DNA of 64,000 nt, taken from positions 128,142,235 through 128,206,234 of the forward strand of contig NC_044558.1 of assembly GCF_007565055.1 (NCBI RefSeq). Direction: 5' to 3'. A program made the position numbers and the translations under genes. Shown here piece after piece: positions 15,254 through 28,300 of this stretch (its first letter is position 1; every line of letters starts with the position of its first letter). This DNA comes from Rhinopithecus roxellana (taxonomy: Eukaryota > Chordata > Mammalia > Primates > Cercopithecidae). The notes under the pieces are model-generated. The model was not told where the DNA came from. It did no database searches and worked only from the letters and a program-made list of their open reading frames with translations.

Positions 15254-15457
15254 GCGGTGCTATATAACGATCGTTCAGTTTTGGAGAATCATCACGCAGC
15301 TGCTGCATGGAATCTTTTCATGTCTCGGCCAGAGTATAACTTCTTAGTTAACCTTGACCATGTGGAATTTAAGCATTTCCGTTTCCTTGTCATTGAAGCA
15401 ATTTTGGCCACTGACCTGAAGAAACACTTTGACTTCGTAGCCAAATTTAATGGCAAG
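15254..15457 (+). CDS. PDE3A: PDE3A exon (probably exon 13), residues 856-923
   Basis: Acceptor TTATTTTCCTAG (ends 15253), donor GTAAAT (15458). Sixty-eight codons, phase 0 both sides, encode AVLYNDRSVLENHHAAAAWN through the helices HFRFLVIEAILATDLKKHFD to FNGK. LENHH and the ATDLxxHF element are conserved across class I phosphodiesterases and line the active-site pocket. An antisense Alu is inserted only 14 nt after the exon end (duplicated target begins at 15472); the open frame runs on into that Alu but the donor precedes it. Confidence 0.97.
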
Positions 15458-15471
15458 GTAAATAGAGCTGT

Positions 15472-15804
15472 ACCAGTCTTCTTCTTTTTTTTTTTTTTTT
15501 TGAGACAGAGTCTTGCTCTGTTGCCTGGGCTGGAGTGCAGTGGCACAAAGTTGGCTCGCTGCAACCTCCGCCTCCTGGGTTCAAGCGATTCTCCTGCCTC
15601 AGCCTGCCAAGTAGCTGGGATTACAGGCTCATGCCACCACACCTGGCTAATTTTTGTATTTTTTTTTTTTTTTCAGTGGAGATGGAATTCCACCATGTTG
15701 GCCAGGCTGGTCTCAAACTCCTGACCTCGTGATCTGCCTGCCTTGGCCTCCCAAAGTGCTGGGATTACCGGCGTGAGGCACTATGCCTGGCCACACCAGT
15801 CTTC
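15472..15804 (-). repeat. Alu, antisense, just after a PDE3A exon
   Basis: Antisense Alu from the poly-T at 15485 to GCCTGGCC near 15792, flanked by ACCAGTCTTC at 15472-15481 and 15795-15804. A second T-run (15660-15673) lies in its middle. It starts 14 nt after the exon that ends at 15457. Confidence 0.95.
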
Positions 15805-16205
15805 ATTTTATAGACACATTGAAAGATATCGTGGAAGTAAACTGTTGAACAAAACATGTTACTATCAACTCTCATATGTCAAATGTGAAAATGGAATACA
15901 ATAAAATGTTTAACCAGAAGCAGACATATAGGTGTTGATCTGAATCTAGATGCCCAAGAAGCTGAGATGCTGTCTCTATGGATTATGCTTTGTACCACAG
16001 AGAAATAACACATTCTGTCGTTGTGGTTTTTGATTGATTTAATTTGTTCTCATCTCTATGGTATATTTATATAAATTATCTGGCAACAGTACAGATCAAA
16101 ATCTTGAAGCACAATTTTATACCTCAAAAGTAAATGCCCAAATATTAAGTTATGACAAATTTTTATGAACTGTAACTATATTATTTTAATAGTCATTGAT
16201 AATAA

Positions 16206-16498
16206 GGCCAAGCGCAATGGCTCACGCCTGTCATCTCAACACTTTGGGAGGCCAAGGTGGGTGGATCACTTGAGGCCAGGAGTTCGAGACCAGTCTGGCT
16301 AATATGGCGAAACGCCATCCCTACTGAAAGTACAAAAATTGGCCAGGGATGGTGGCGCACACCTGTAGTCCTACCTACTTGGGGGGCTGAGGCAGGAAGA
16401 TTGCTTGAACCTGGGAGGTGGAGGTTGCAGTGAGCCAAGACTGCACCACGACACTCCAGCCTGAGAGACAGAGCAAGACTCCGTCTCAAAAAAAGAAA
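16206..16498 (+). repeat. Alu, sense
   Basis: GGCCAAGCGCAATGGCTCAC through CAAGACTCCGTCTCAAAAAA. Full-length dimer with many CpG losses, suggesting an AluS or AluJ age. Confidence 0.92.
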
Positions 16499-16564
16499 TT
16501 TTTTTTTATTATACATGCCAGTTTTAAAAAGCATTTGTTGCTAATTCAATAATTAATGATTTTT

Positions 16565-16800
16565 AAAATTTTCGTTTTTGTAGGTACATAGTAGGTGTAT
16601 ATATTTATGGGTTATATTAATAAATTCATATAATGTATAATAATCACAACAGAGTAAATGGGGTATCTGTCACCTCAAATATTTATCCATTGTGTTACAA
16701 ACAATCCAGTTATACTCTTTTAGTTATTTTAAAATGTATAATTAAATTATTTTTGACTACACTCACCCTGTCGCCCATTATTATTATTTTATCCATAATT
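16565..16800 (-). repeat. L1 3'-end fragment, antisense
   Basis: Text such as GTACATAGTAGGTGTATATA, GTAAATGGGGTATCTGTCAC and CAATCCAGTTATACTC is the familiar antisense 3' end of older L1 elements. It sits next to the sense Alu at 16206. Confidence 0.7.
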
Positions 16801-16997
16801 CATTATTTTACTTTTTCATGAACTTTTTTTTACCATTAATTTACACAGGCCAATAACATTTTTAAGTAGCTAGAGGTTCCCAATTATTTAGTATTATGAT
16901 CCCTGTATAATATGAAGACAATAAATGTTCTATTGTTTTCTGTTCAACTTTTGCTTTTATCAAAGCAAAATATATTTTAACTTTGTCTCTCAAATAG

Positions 16998-17174
<177 letters not shown>

Positions 17175-17451
17175 TAGCTTAATCTATACTTACAGGTTGC
17201 TCATGAATTGCTGAAAGCTTCTAACAGCTATGAAAGTATGATCACTCTATTTAATATTCATATTTTTATCAGAAAATGCACTGGTCAATTTTGATCAAGA
17301 GATAAAAAGTGACATGTGTAAAAATTGGACTCAAATATAATCATAGAACTCTATGATAAAGTTATTTGCAAGCATTTGGGGGAAGAAGATACTGAGATAG
17401 TGGAAGTCAGACGTTAAGAAGATCCTTGAAATACTGCTCTTTTATAGATGT

Positions 17452-17678
17452 ATTTATTATCATAGAAGGTAGTTTAAATGTATATGGAGTAGCTTATATG
17501 TATATAGTAGTTTAAATGTATATGCATATCACATTAATTTCACTTACTTTCCTAAAAAAATTATTTATTATCATAGAAGGTAGTTTAAACATATATGGAA
17601 TAGTTTATATGTATATGTATATGGTAGTTCAAATGTATCTGCATATTAGATTAACTTCACTTTTGTAAAAAAATTATT
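17452..17678 (+). repeat. Two-copy tandem duplication, period 111 bp
   Basis: ATTTATTATCATAGAAGGTA begins both copies (17452 and 17563). They stay alignable through GTAGTT(T/C)AAATGTAT and the closing A-run and differ at scattered bases, so the duplication is not recent. Confidence 0.85.
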
Positions 17679-18761
17679 AACAGCATTATATGAAAAAGCT
17701 AAAAAGAAATAGGCATTTCATTTGACATGATAATGTGAGAGTTAACAGACTACTCAAAAAGCTACCACAATTACATAAGCCGGGATTGATCCTTCTGACA
17801 TTAGCCTACACTGATCAGAATGCACTTGAACCTTCCTGTTTGGTACTGTGAACCACTCTTAAAAATAATGTGGAGGTGAAGGAGCATGCATAAAAGACAG
17901 GAATAAGTGACAGAAAAGCACGTGAAAAAAATGAAGATATCTACTCTTGGGGAAATATAACTGTCTTCAGATATTTAAAGGAGTGACATGCTAATTTAGA
18001 AATAGGTTAATCATAACATTGCTGTGGAGATTAAAGAAGATAAATTATGTAACATACTTAGCACAGGATCTGATTCATAAAAAAAGTTAGATCCCTCTCT
18101 ACTGCCCTAAAAAAGGTATGAATATACCAGTCTATAGAAGTTATTGGGAGGTAGAGTTCAGGTCAATGTCAGAAAGAAATTTATATTGCTAAAGCTGTCC
18201 AAAAATAGGCTGAGACACCTTATTAATGGTAATAAATTGACTGTCATTGGACATATTTAAACAGAGATTAGAATGAAATTTTATGGTTACTATAGGTAGG
18301 ATTCATATATAGAATGAAAGGTTTGTGTTTTTTAAAAATAATGTATTGCCCTTCCTAAGAATGGGATTAATTCATAATCATTCCTGAAATATGGAAATGC
18401 AGAAAAATGTAAATTAAAGGGAAAATTCATGTATAATAATATCACTTCTTAGGCGTAATTGTTGCTGATATTTTGAGATATTTTAAATTTTGCTAGATAA
18501 CTGCTGGCTAAAAATCTCCCTGTTTTCCTCAGAAACATTTGAAGCACTTCAAAATAAAACATTTGTACAGTAATATTATTAAACATATAGATAAATAAGA
18601 ATATCAGAAACCACACAATCACAGGAGGTACATTAAAAATTCAAACAAAATCTGGGATAAGGTAACCCCTTGAATTGAACAATAAATTCTTTAAAGCTTT
18701 CTGGAAGTCAGAGCAAAAAAGGAAAATAGTCTACATTTACATATTTTTTAAAGAATTGTTC
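17679..18761. other. PDE3A intron sequence, nothing recognised
   Basis: Unique AT-rich DNA between the tandem duplication and the next Alu. Confidence 0.5.
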
Positions 18762-19073
18762 TCACTATTGCATTTTTATTTTATTTTTTTTTTTTTTTGA
18801 GACAGAGTCTCACTCTGTCACTCTGGAGTACAATGGCACGATCTTAGCTCACTGCAACCTCCACCTCCTGGGTTCAAGTGATTCTCCTGCCTCACCCGCC
18901 CGCGTAGCTGGGATTACAGGTGCCTGCCACTATGCCCCGCTAATTTTTTGTATTTTTAATAGAGATGGGGTTTCACCATGTTGGCCAGGCTGGTCTCGAA
19001 CTCCTGACTTTGTGTAATCCCAAAGTGCTGGGATTACAGGCATGAGCCACCACGCCCAACCTCACCATTGCAT
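18762..19073 (-). repeat. Alu, antisense
   Basis: Antisense Alu 18781-19060, with imperfect flanking duplication CACTATTGCATTT (18763) and CACCATTGCATTT (19063). Two short internal losses are visible (after CTCTGTCACTC and at TTTGTGTAATCCC). Confidence 0.9.
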
Positions 19074-19345
19074 TTCATATAAATGCATTATATGAAACAC
19101 TACTACTTATAATCTACTTATACATTAGAATTTAGACTTTCTGTATTTCTCCTTGATAAAAATCAAAAACCTCAAGATCACAAAAGTACTAATTAGCAAC
19201 AGTGTTTCTATAGGAATCTTAGCAATTGAGGTAGGATCCTTTAGCAGTCAAGTAAAGAAATTTGTGCATTAATGTCTGGGGTTTTGCATATTTACAAATT
19301 TCAGACACCAGGTGAATGTTGACTTCGCTTGTATTTTATTTCCAG

Positions 19346-19604
19346 GGCGATGAAGAGGCCAGCCTTGGGTTACCCATAAGCCCCTTCATGGATCGTTCTG
19401 CTCCTCAGCTGGCCAACCTTCAGGAATCCTTCATCTCTCACATTGTGGGGCCTCTGTGCAACTCCTATGATTCAGCCGGACTAATGCCAGGAAAATGGGT
19501 GGAAGACAGTGATGAGTCAGGAGATACCGATGACCCAGAAGAAGAGGAGGAAGAAGCAGCAGCACCAAATGAAGAGGAAACCTGTGAAAATAATGAATCT
19601 CCAA
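19346..19604 (+). CDS. PDE3A: PDE3A exon (probably exon 15), nucleotide clamp and acidic tail, residues 976-1061
   Basis: Acceptor TATTTCCAG (ends 19345), donor GTAAGT (19605). It encodes GDEEASLGLPISPFMDRSAP then QLANLQESFISHIVGPLCNS. Gln1001 (codon 19421) is the invariant purine-clamp glutamine, and Phe1004 stacks on the base. The end of the exon is strongly acidic (DESGDTDDPEEEEEEAAAPN, then EEE), written as GAA/GAG repeats followed by GCA repeats at about 19540-19585. From memory the human tail has a Pro where this one has a second Ala. The exon ends in phase 1; the split codon joins the last exon to give Lys1062. Confidence 0.97.
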
Positions 19605-19903
19605 GTAAGTTCTAAAACCTAGTTCTAATGTGTTTTCCTTGGGATTGCTTTCTTACTTTAGATGAATGTTATGCTTCTCATGAAATACAATACTCCAGGT
19701 CTACACATCATTTGCCGAGTTTGATTACGGGTAGCTCCTTTCCCCAATATCATAACAATAGAAATTCCAGACTATGGAATCTATAATAATAACACATATG
19801 ATACAAAGATGATACAAAGATATCTTCATCATGAAGTTTAAAAAAAAAAAAGTTTTGAAGCCTATTCTTCAGGGTATCTGCTTTTTGGGTTTTTTTTTCC
19901 AGG

Positions 19904-20208
19904 TTTTTTTTTTTTTTTTTTTGAGATGGAGTCTCGCTCTGTTGCCCAGGCTGGAGTGCAGTGGCGCCATCTCGGCTCACTGCAAGCTCCACCTCCCGGG
20001 TTCATGCCATTCTCAGCCTCCCAAGTAGCTGCGACTACAGGTGCCCGACACTACACCCGGCTATTTTTTCTTTTTTTTTTTTGTATTCTTAGTAGAGATG
20101 AGGTTTCACTATGTTAGCCCAATAGTCTCGATCTCCTGACCTTGTGATCCACCAGCCTTGACCTCCCAAAGTACAGGGATTACAAGCGTGAGCCTCCACG
20201 CCCGGCTG
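19904..20208 (-). repeat. Alu, antisense
   Basis: Poly-T then GAGATGGAGTCTCGCTCTGT through CGTGAGCCTCCACGCCCGGC. It has an extra T-run inside the middle A-rich linker. Confidence 0.92.
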
Positions 20209-20319
20209 CTTCAGGTTATCTTAGTGATTTAAAAGTGAAAGAGTTTCAGTTACTGTGAAGACCAATCATAGGTTTTTATTGGCTTGGTTAGAGGAACTCC
20301 ATGTGAAGAGATAGGTGGT

Positions 20320-21330
20320 AGTATTCATTTGTTCATTCAACAGACATTTATTGAGCACCTGCTCTGTGTCAGGCATCCTAGGTACTAGAGATAGAGCTGT
20401 GGGGAAAAAAGACAAAAAAAAAAAAAAAAATCCTTGCCCTTATAGAAGTATATTCTAGTGGGATCAGTAGACAATAAACAGAACAAGTGAGTGTATCTAT
20501 AGTGTGTTAGATACAGTATTATTTACTGTAGTGATAAATACTGAGAAATATGAGAGTAAAAATAAAAGGAGGGAGATATAAAATATTATAGACATAGGTT
20601 AAAATTTTAGGTAAGATAACCAGTGATAGGAAAGATGTAAACAAGGGAAAGATTGTAAAAATAAAAAGAAAAGACCTGCAAGAAGTAAGGGAGTGCTCCC
20701 TGGGGCTGTATGTGGAAAGAGGATTCTAAAGAGAGGAGAAAGCAACCTGTGCAAACGTCCGGAGGTGTACATTGGGTGGGGTGCTCAGGGAACAGCAGGA
20801 GAACTGGGATAGCCGGAGCAGCAGGACAGAGGCAGTCGGGAACCAAGCTGTCCAAGGGAGAGAATACAGTCATGGGTTCTTAGTTTCTGTTTCTGGTTGG
20901 GCCAGTAAAGCCCCTTCCTCATCCCTCTGTTCTGCTTATCACTAGAGACAGAAACTAACAACCATGGTTTCAGGTGCTGAAAGCCTAAAACAAAACAACA
21001 CAGAAGAACAGCAACAACAAATAAGTCAGCCTAGACGAGCTTGGAAGATAGGACTCTATAGGTCACGGTAAGAGTTGTGGCGTTTACTCTTGAGTAAGAT
21101 GGGAAATCGTCAGTGGTATTGAACAGAAGCGTTAGTAGACTCAACTTACATTTTAACCGGACTGCTTCAGCTATTCTATTTAGAATATGCTTGGGGTTGG
21201 GAAGGGAGCAAGGATAGACATAGGGGGATCAGTTAGGAGACCGTTGAAATTATCCAAGTGAGAGATGACTGTGTCTTTGGACCAGGGCAGTAGCAACAGT
21301 GACAATGACAACTTATCACATCTGGTAATT
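20320..21330 (-). repeat. L2 LINE remnant, antisense
   Basis: Begins with the antisense L2 3' end (TTCATTCAACAGACATTTAT, GAGCACCTGCTCTGTGTCAG, then CTTGCCCTTATAGAAG and AGACAATAAACAGAACAAG). It continues through further parts of the same ancient LINE (GTGCAAACGTCCGGAGG, CAGTTAGGAGACCGTTG). A pure A-run (about 20414-20431) is embedded. No coding capacity is left. Confidence 0.75.
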
Positions 21331-24300
21331 GCCTGGAGTGCATCATGTGGCCAATCTAACCTATTTAGCTTAATCGACAATAAAATCATTTTTATTTATG
21401 CCTCTAAAGCTACTCTCCTATTTATCCTGTCATGAAACAAACAGTGACTAATAGCATAATTAGTAAAAATCCATGACCCTTACAATGACATTACACAAAT
21501 ACTGTTCCTGTGTTTGTAAGAACATAGTATGTGATTTCTGTTTACCTTTACAGATTAAGTACCATCTTAATATTCTTAAAGTTCTTACCAAAAATACAAC
21601 CAATGAAAGACATTCTGATCATTTTGTGCCTATTTTTATCACAGTCAGGATAATGCACAACTTGGTTCATTCCAACCATCTTGTAAGCAGATTAACCTTA
21701 TACTGATCCATTTTACTCTCATATAAGCACCTTGTTGTAGGCACACATAAGCAAACATAAAGAAGTCATTATCAATTATGAACTTATGAGGTAGAATTTT
21801 GCAAATTGAGCTTTAGGTCAGATCTGGCCTGTTAATTATTTTTTGTAGAATGGGGGAAAATAAAAGTTGTTTTTCTTCAATATGCTACTGTCAAAGTAAT
21901 TATATTTTATTTATCTGATGCAAATAAAAAGACTTCCATTAGAAAGTTTGTACTGATCTTGGGATTCAGAGCTAGAAACCAAGACTTGGATTTCATGGGT
22001 TATTCATTCATTTTTTTCACTCAATAAACATGTATTAGTTTTCTCTTTTTATTTGTTTTCATTTCAAAGAGCCAGGTAGTTTGCTGTCTTACTAAGAATA
22101 AGACAGTTTTTCCACTGAATGAAGGTATTGTCGGCTTAGCCTCTGGAAAAGCTTTGTTCCCAGGGGCCCTGACTTACTGCTATTTGAACTCAAACACATG
22201 GAAAATACAGACACATAGATCCAGGCATTGGGAATTGAAGGACCCAGGCCAGAAGATTTAACAGGCTCAACTTGTCAACCTAGCCTTTAGCAGCAAATGC
22301 TACAACCACATATTGCATTTCTTTCTGTTCTGAAGGGTTGGGTTGTCATACCTTCCCATTTTTATCAAGTTCACTAAAGCAGGAATGAGAGTTTTTGGGG
22401 TTCTGTTTGCTCATGCCTTCCAAAAGTTAACTGACCACATTATATTACAATTTAAAAATATCCCATCCACAATGATTTGATATGTAGCTTTGGAAATAAT
22501 ATCTTTAAAGTATTTCTTTACAACCAAGAAAATGGTAAATATGGAGCAACGTTAGTATTTACTAAATATTGGCCACATAGAGTAACGGAACTTTAGAAAT
22601 GAAGGGCAAATTGATGCTTATCAGTTTAGCTGCCTCACTTTACAAAAGATTAAACTAAGGCTCAGAAATTTAAATAACATTGCAAGGTTGTAGAACAAGA
22701 AAGGGAACCTAGGTTTCTTAATTTTTAACTTCAATGCTTTTGGTTCTTAGTAATTTTAATTTCAGAATTCATACTGGCTAAAATGGTTACCTTGACTTTG
22801 CCTAATACTTAGGTTTCAGAAAAAAATAAATATGCACAGATAAGTTCTGTAGTTTGTAAAACTTGGAGATGTCCCAGGAAACACAGAATAAAATGATTCA
22901 ATATGGTATCCTAGGAAAAGAAGGTTTTTATCCCAACTTATAATTAAATCTGAAAGATTCCTACAGCGAACTAAGAGGTTTCTAATGAAGTACTAAGCTG
23001 CATTTAGAATTTGAGCAATGAAAGGCTCTTTGTTCTCCTTTCAAAAGGTTCCAGTACTGAACAATTTGGCTCCCAATACAGGCATGTTTTAGACCACCTG
23101 CGGACTCTAATCTACGCAAATTTATTTGGTATAAACTTTCTTCTACGTCACCTTCTTATTCAGTATAATTCCAGAGAGGTTTATTGCTAACATTTAACAG
23201 TATTAATAAGAGGACGGCTACTCTCAGGGGGACTGCCCTGGAAGGGAAAAAGAGGAAAATTGAGCTTTTGTTAGCTTCTTCACTATGAATGCACTTCAAT
23301 CAATGTGTATAACTTTAAGATGAAATAATCACCTTGAACTGAAGAGTGTTTGCTGTAACCATGATTCAAACCTGTCCATCACACAGGGGTCCTCTGCAAC
23401 TCTCTTGATTCAAACGATTAGGTTAAAAAGTATATTAACATTTAAAAATTTCTCAACAGAATTTGATTTATAACAAAAACAAAGTAGAAATAGACAAGTA
23501 GAGGTAGAAGGGTAATTTTTAATTTGCTTTTAAAAAATCTGATGTATTAATGTATTTTATTGACTTTCATAGAAAGAATTCAAATTTATTTAAATTGCAA
23601 TTATATCTACTGCCCTTGTTAGGAAGCTTTCAAATGGAAGAATTGATATAAGGGGTCATAGCCTGTGGCCCATACACTTTTGCTTGTGTCCCAGTTCTTC
23701 AAACTTTGCTTGGAATACTGCTAGCCCCTTTTCATCTAGTGTATTTAATTCTCATTACTTACATCCAGCCCAGGTACCAGGTCCTTTAAAAAAATTATAC
23801 CTAATTTTCCACAGTTTGAGTCTTTTGTGTTGCCGTGGTTTGATGTATCAAAGATAAATTGCACCAGACATTTGTTAAAAATGGCAATGAAGGCTTTATT
23901 CAAGACTATTGTAATGGGGAGACAGATTGAACTCTGTTGAAGCAAAAGGCAGAATTGTTAAATGCTGCTGTAAGCTAGTGAAAAAGTGCTGGAGGACGTT
24001 ATGGGAGCATTGGCTAGTATGATTAAGTCACCTGTTAATTGGTACTTACTAAAGTTAGGCTCCTCCCTCCCCACAGAGACTAGGAGGTAGGCTTGCCTGC
24101 TCACCTACCTTTCTTCTTTCCTTCCATCCTTCCTTCCTTCATTTAAATCTTTTTTAAATTTTAAAATTTAAATTTTATTTTGTAAGATCGTAAAGCTAGT
24201 TAGAGGCTGGGAGAAGATTTACCTATATTCCAGAGGGACAGAGAAATAATTTGCTGTTTCAGGTTTTCTAAAGTAAATGCTCTGACAAGAGGGAGGTCAG

Positions 24301-25017
24301 GGTCCTATAGTCTAGAAGTCTAACATTGAGGCAAACTGAGAGAAATGGCAAGCCCATCGTGGTCACAAGAATATATCTGTCATAAAACATAGCACTTGTA
24401 TTTCAGTTTTTGTCTTCTTGGTGTGCTCTCTTACAGAGAGTATAAGCTCCTTTAAGGCAAGCTCTGAGCTTAATTGATCTTTGTTTCCAAAGTGTCCTGG
24501 AAAGTATTTGCCAGTTAGTTTGAGTCTATCTCATGCAGAAATGATGACTATCATACATATATTTTTTTCCTTTTGTCTCTGCCTGTGTTCATTTCCCTCA
24601 GCACTCATTCAATTTAATAATTGTCATTCTGTGTCTGTATGGTTCAAAACTAATTCAAGATAATTTAATGTCCTTTTTCTGCACTGTGTTTTAAAAATTA
24701 ATTTTCTTGTTCTGTAGAGTACAAGAAATGTCTGCAGTGCACTGTAATAAAACCGTTAAAAGAATGACTAGCACTTCCACAAAGATGTTGGTAGATGACC
24801 TCCAAGTTTCTTTGTCACCTATAGAAATTGGCTTTGTTTTCTTATTTCATTATTGTGCTATTAATACTTTTTTTCTTCTTTTTTTTCTTGCTCCCAGAGT
24901 AAGTCATATCTACCTCATTAAGTAGACCTAAATATCCCTTTTGATCTTCCTGCTAACTTGTACTTTTTTTTAAATTGTTTATTTACTTTTGTAGAGACAG
25001 CAGTCTCACTTCATTTA
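21331..25017. other. Last-intron sequence, largely unassigned
   Basis: About 3.7 kb of AT-rich DNA. I see a possible weak antisense MIR near 22570-22740 and a TTCC-rich patch (24117-24141). 23870-24080 has an LTR-like look that I could not assign. No exon found. Confidence 0.4.
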
Positions 25018-25147
25018 TTTCTGTAGAGACAGGGCCTCACTATGTTTCCCAGGCTGGTTTTGAACCCCTGACCTCAAGTGATCTTCCTGCTTCAGCCTCC
25101 CAAGTAGCTAAGATTACAGGCAGCATGATCCACCATAGCCAGCTTGA
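25018..25147 (-). repeat. Alu monomer fragment, antisense
   Basis: GTAGAGACAGGGCCTCACTA through CCACCATAGCCAGCTT reads as one half of an Alu in antisense. The dimer partner is missing. Confidence 0.7.
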
Positions 25148-25381
25148 ACTATTAACTCTTTAATGCAGTCTCAATTAGATCAGGATTCCCTGTAAACCAC
25201 TTTTTCATATTGGTTTTATTTTACCACTTATCAATACTTCTTCATTTACCTGGAAATGTGAAACAAAAACTAGAGAAAAAATTACTCATTTAGTAAACTT
25301 TTACCAAATGCTTTACTAAAGTCTAGGTCTCCACAGATATTATGTATACACAAAAGAAAAGAGAAAAGCCTATATACCAGA

Positions 25382-28300
25382 TGATATGGTTTGGCTGTGT
25401 CCCCACCCAACTCTCATCTTGAATTGTAGTTCCCATAATCCCCATGTGTCATGGGAGGGACCTGGTGGGAACTAATCAAACCATAGGGGCAGTTACCCCC
25501 ATACTACTGTTCTCATGATAGTGAGTGAGTTCTCGCAAGATCTGCTGGTTTTATAAGGGGCTTTTCCCCCTTTCCTTGGCACTTCTCTGTGCCACCAAGT
25601 GAAGAAGGATGCTTACTTCCCCTTCCACGATGATTGTAATTTCCTGAGGCCTCCATAGCCCTGAGTCAATTAAATCTCTTTTCTTTCTGAATTACCCAGT
25701 CTCGGGCGTTCTTTATAGCAGTGTGAAATGGACTAATACAGTAAGTTGGTACCAGAAGTGGGGTGCTGCTATAAAGATATCCAAAAATGTGGAAGCAACT
25801 TTGGAACAGAGTAACAGGCAGAGGTTGGAACAGTTTGGAGGGCTCAGAAGAAGACAGAAAAATGAAGGAAAGTTTGGAACTTCCTAGAGACTGGAGAGTA
25901 ATATGGTTTGGCTGTGTCTCCACCTAAATCTAATCTTGAATTCCCATGTGTTGTGAAGGGACCTGGTGGGAGGTAATTGCATCATGGTGGCAAGTCTTTT
26001 CTGTGCTGTTCTTGTAATAGTGAATAAGTCTCACAAGATCTAATGGTTTTAAAAAGAGGAGTTCCCTTGCACAAGCTCTTTTTGGATGTTGCCATCCATG
26101 TAAGATACAACTTGCTTCTCCTTTCCTTTCCCCTTGATAGTGAGGCTTCCCCAGCAACATGGAACTGTGAGTTCTCCATTAAATCTCTTTCCTTTGTAAA
26201 TTGCCCAGTCTCAGGTATGTCTTTGTCAGATGCGTGAAAATGGACGAATACAGTAAATTGGTACTGGTAGAGTGGGATGCTGCTGAAAAGATAATCACAA
26301 ATGTGGAAACGACTTTGGAACTGGGTAACAGGAAGAGGTTGTAACAGTTTGGAGGGCTCAGAAGAAAACAAGAAAATGTGGGAAAGTTTGGAATTTTCTA
26401 GAGACTTGTTGAATGGCTTTGACAAAAAATGCTGATAGTGATATGAACAATAAAGTCCAGGCTGAGGTGGTCTCAGATGGAGATGAGGAATTTGTTGAGA
26501 ACTGGAGCAAATGTGACACTTGTTCTATTTTAGCAAAGAGACTGGCAGCATTATCCCCGTGCTCTAGAGATTGGTGGAACTTTGAACTTGAGAGAGATGA
26601 GTTAGGGTATCTGGTGAAAGAAATTTCTAAGCACCAAAACATTCAAAGGTGACGGGTGCTTCTCTTAAAGGCATTCCATTTTATAAGGGAAGCAGAACAT
26701 AAAAATTTAGAAAATTTACCATCTGGCAATGCAATAGAAAAGAAAATCCCATTTTCTGAGGATAAATGCAAGCCAGCTGCAGAAATTTACATAAGTAATG
26801 AGGAGCCAAATGTTAATCCCCGGGACAATGGGGAAAATGTCTCCAGTATATGTCAGAGGTCTTCATGGCAGCCCCTCCTATCACAGGCCTGGGGGCCTAG
26901 CAGGAAAAAGTGATTTCATAGACTGGGTTCAAGGTCCCCGAGCAGTGTGCAGCCTAGGGACTTGGTTCCCTGCATCCCAGCCACTCCAGTTGTCACTGAA
27001 AGAGGCCAAGGTACAACTTGGGATGTTTCTTGAGAGGATGGAAGCCTCAAGCCTTGGCACCTTCCACATGGTGTTGAGCCTGTGAGTACACAGAAGTCAA
27101 GAATTGAGGTTTGGGAACCTCCACCTAGATTTCAGAGGATGTATGGAAATTCTTGGATGTTCAGGCAGAAGTTTGCTGCAGGGGTGAGGCTCTCATGGAG
27201 AACCTCTGCTAGGGCAGTGCGGAAGGGAAGTATAGGGTCAGAGCTACCACACAGAGTTGCTACTGGGGCAATGCCTAGTGGAACTGTGAGAAGACAGCCA
27301 CTATCCTCCAGACCCCAGAATGGTAGATCCACCAACAGCTTGTACCGTGTGCCTGAAAAAGCCACAGACACTCAATGTCAGTCCATGAAAGCAGCCAGGA
27401 GGGAGGCTGTACCCTGTAAAGCCACAGGGGCAGAGCTGCCCAAGACTATAGGATGCTCCTCCTTGCCTTCCACCATGATTGTCAGGTCTCTCCAGCCATG
27501 TGAAACTGTAAGTCCAATAAAATTATTTCTTTTGTAAATTGTCCAATCTTGGGTATGTCTTTATCAGCAGCATGAAAATGGACTAATACAGAGGACTCAG
27601 AAGACAGGAAGATGTGGGAAAGTTTGGAACTTCTAGAGACGTATTGAACGGCACTGACCAAAATGCTGATAGTGATATGGACAATAAAGTCCAGGCTGAG
27701 GTGGTCTCAGATGAAGATGAGGAACTTGTTGAGAACTGGAGTAAAAGTCACTCCTGCTTTGCTTACCCTGCAAAGCCACAGGGGCAAAGCTGCCCAAGGC
27801 TGTGGGAGCACACCTTTTGCATCATTTTGACCTGACTATGATTCATGGAGTCAAAGAAGATCAGTTTTGAACTTTAAGGTATAATGACTGCCCTATTGAA
27901 TTTTAGACTTACATGGGGCCTGTAGTCCCTTTGTTTTAGCAAAGAGACTGGTGGCATTTTGCCCTAGCCCTAGAGATCTGTGAAACTTTGAACTTGAGAG
28001 AGATGATTTAGGGTATCTGGCCAAAGACATCTCTAAGCAGCAAAGCACTCAAGAGGTGACTTTGTTGCTATTAAAAGCGTTCAGTTTTATGTATTCAGAA
28101 AGACATGGTTTGGAATTGGAACTTAGGTTTAAGAGGGAAGCTGAGCATAAAAATTCAGAAAATTTGCAGCCTGAGGATATGATAGGAAAGAAAAACCCTT
28201 TTTTTAGGAGAAACTCAACTTGGCTGTAGAAAATTTGCATAAGTAACAAGGAGCAAAATGTTCATCTCCAAGACAATGGAGAAAATGTCTCCAGGGCATG

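Noticed and set aside
15257..15724. 155-residue open frame on the plus strand
   Set aside because: It is the real PDE3A exon (15254-15457) read through its donor into an antisense Alu.
23870..24080. Possible LTR-like stretch
   Set aside because: It vaguely resembles LTR sequence but I could not match its termini to any family, so no feature was called.
25982..26425. 147-residue minus-strand open frame, and the plus-strand frames 26413-28935
   Set aside because: They lie in MaLR LTR and internal repeat sequence, which has no intact coding gene; the frames are broken and overlap on both strands.
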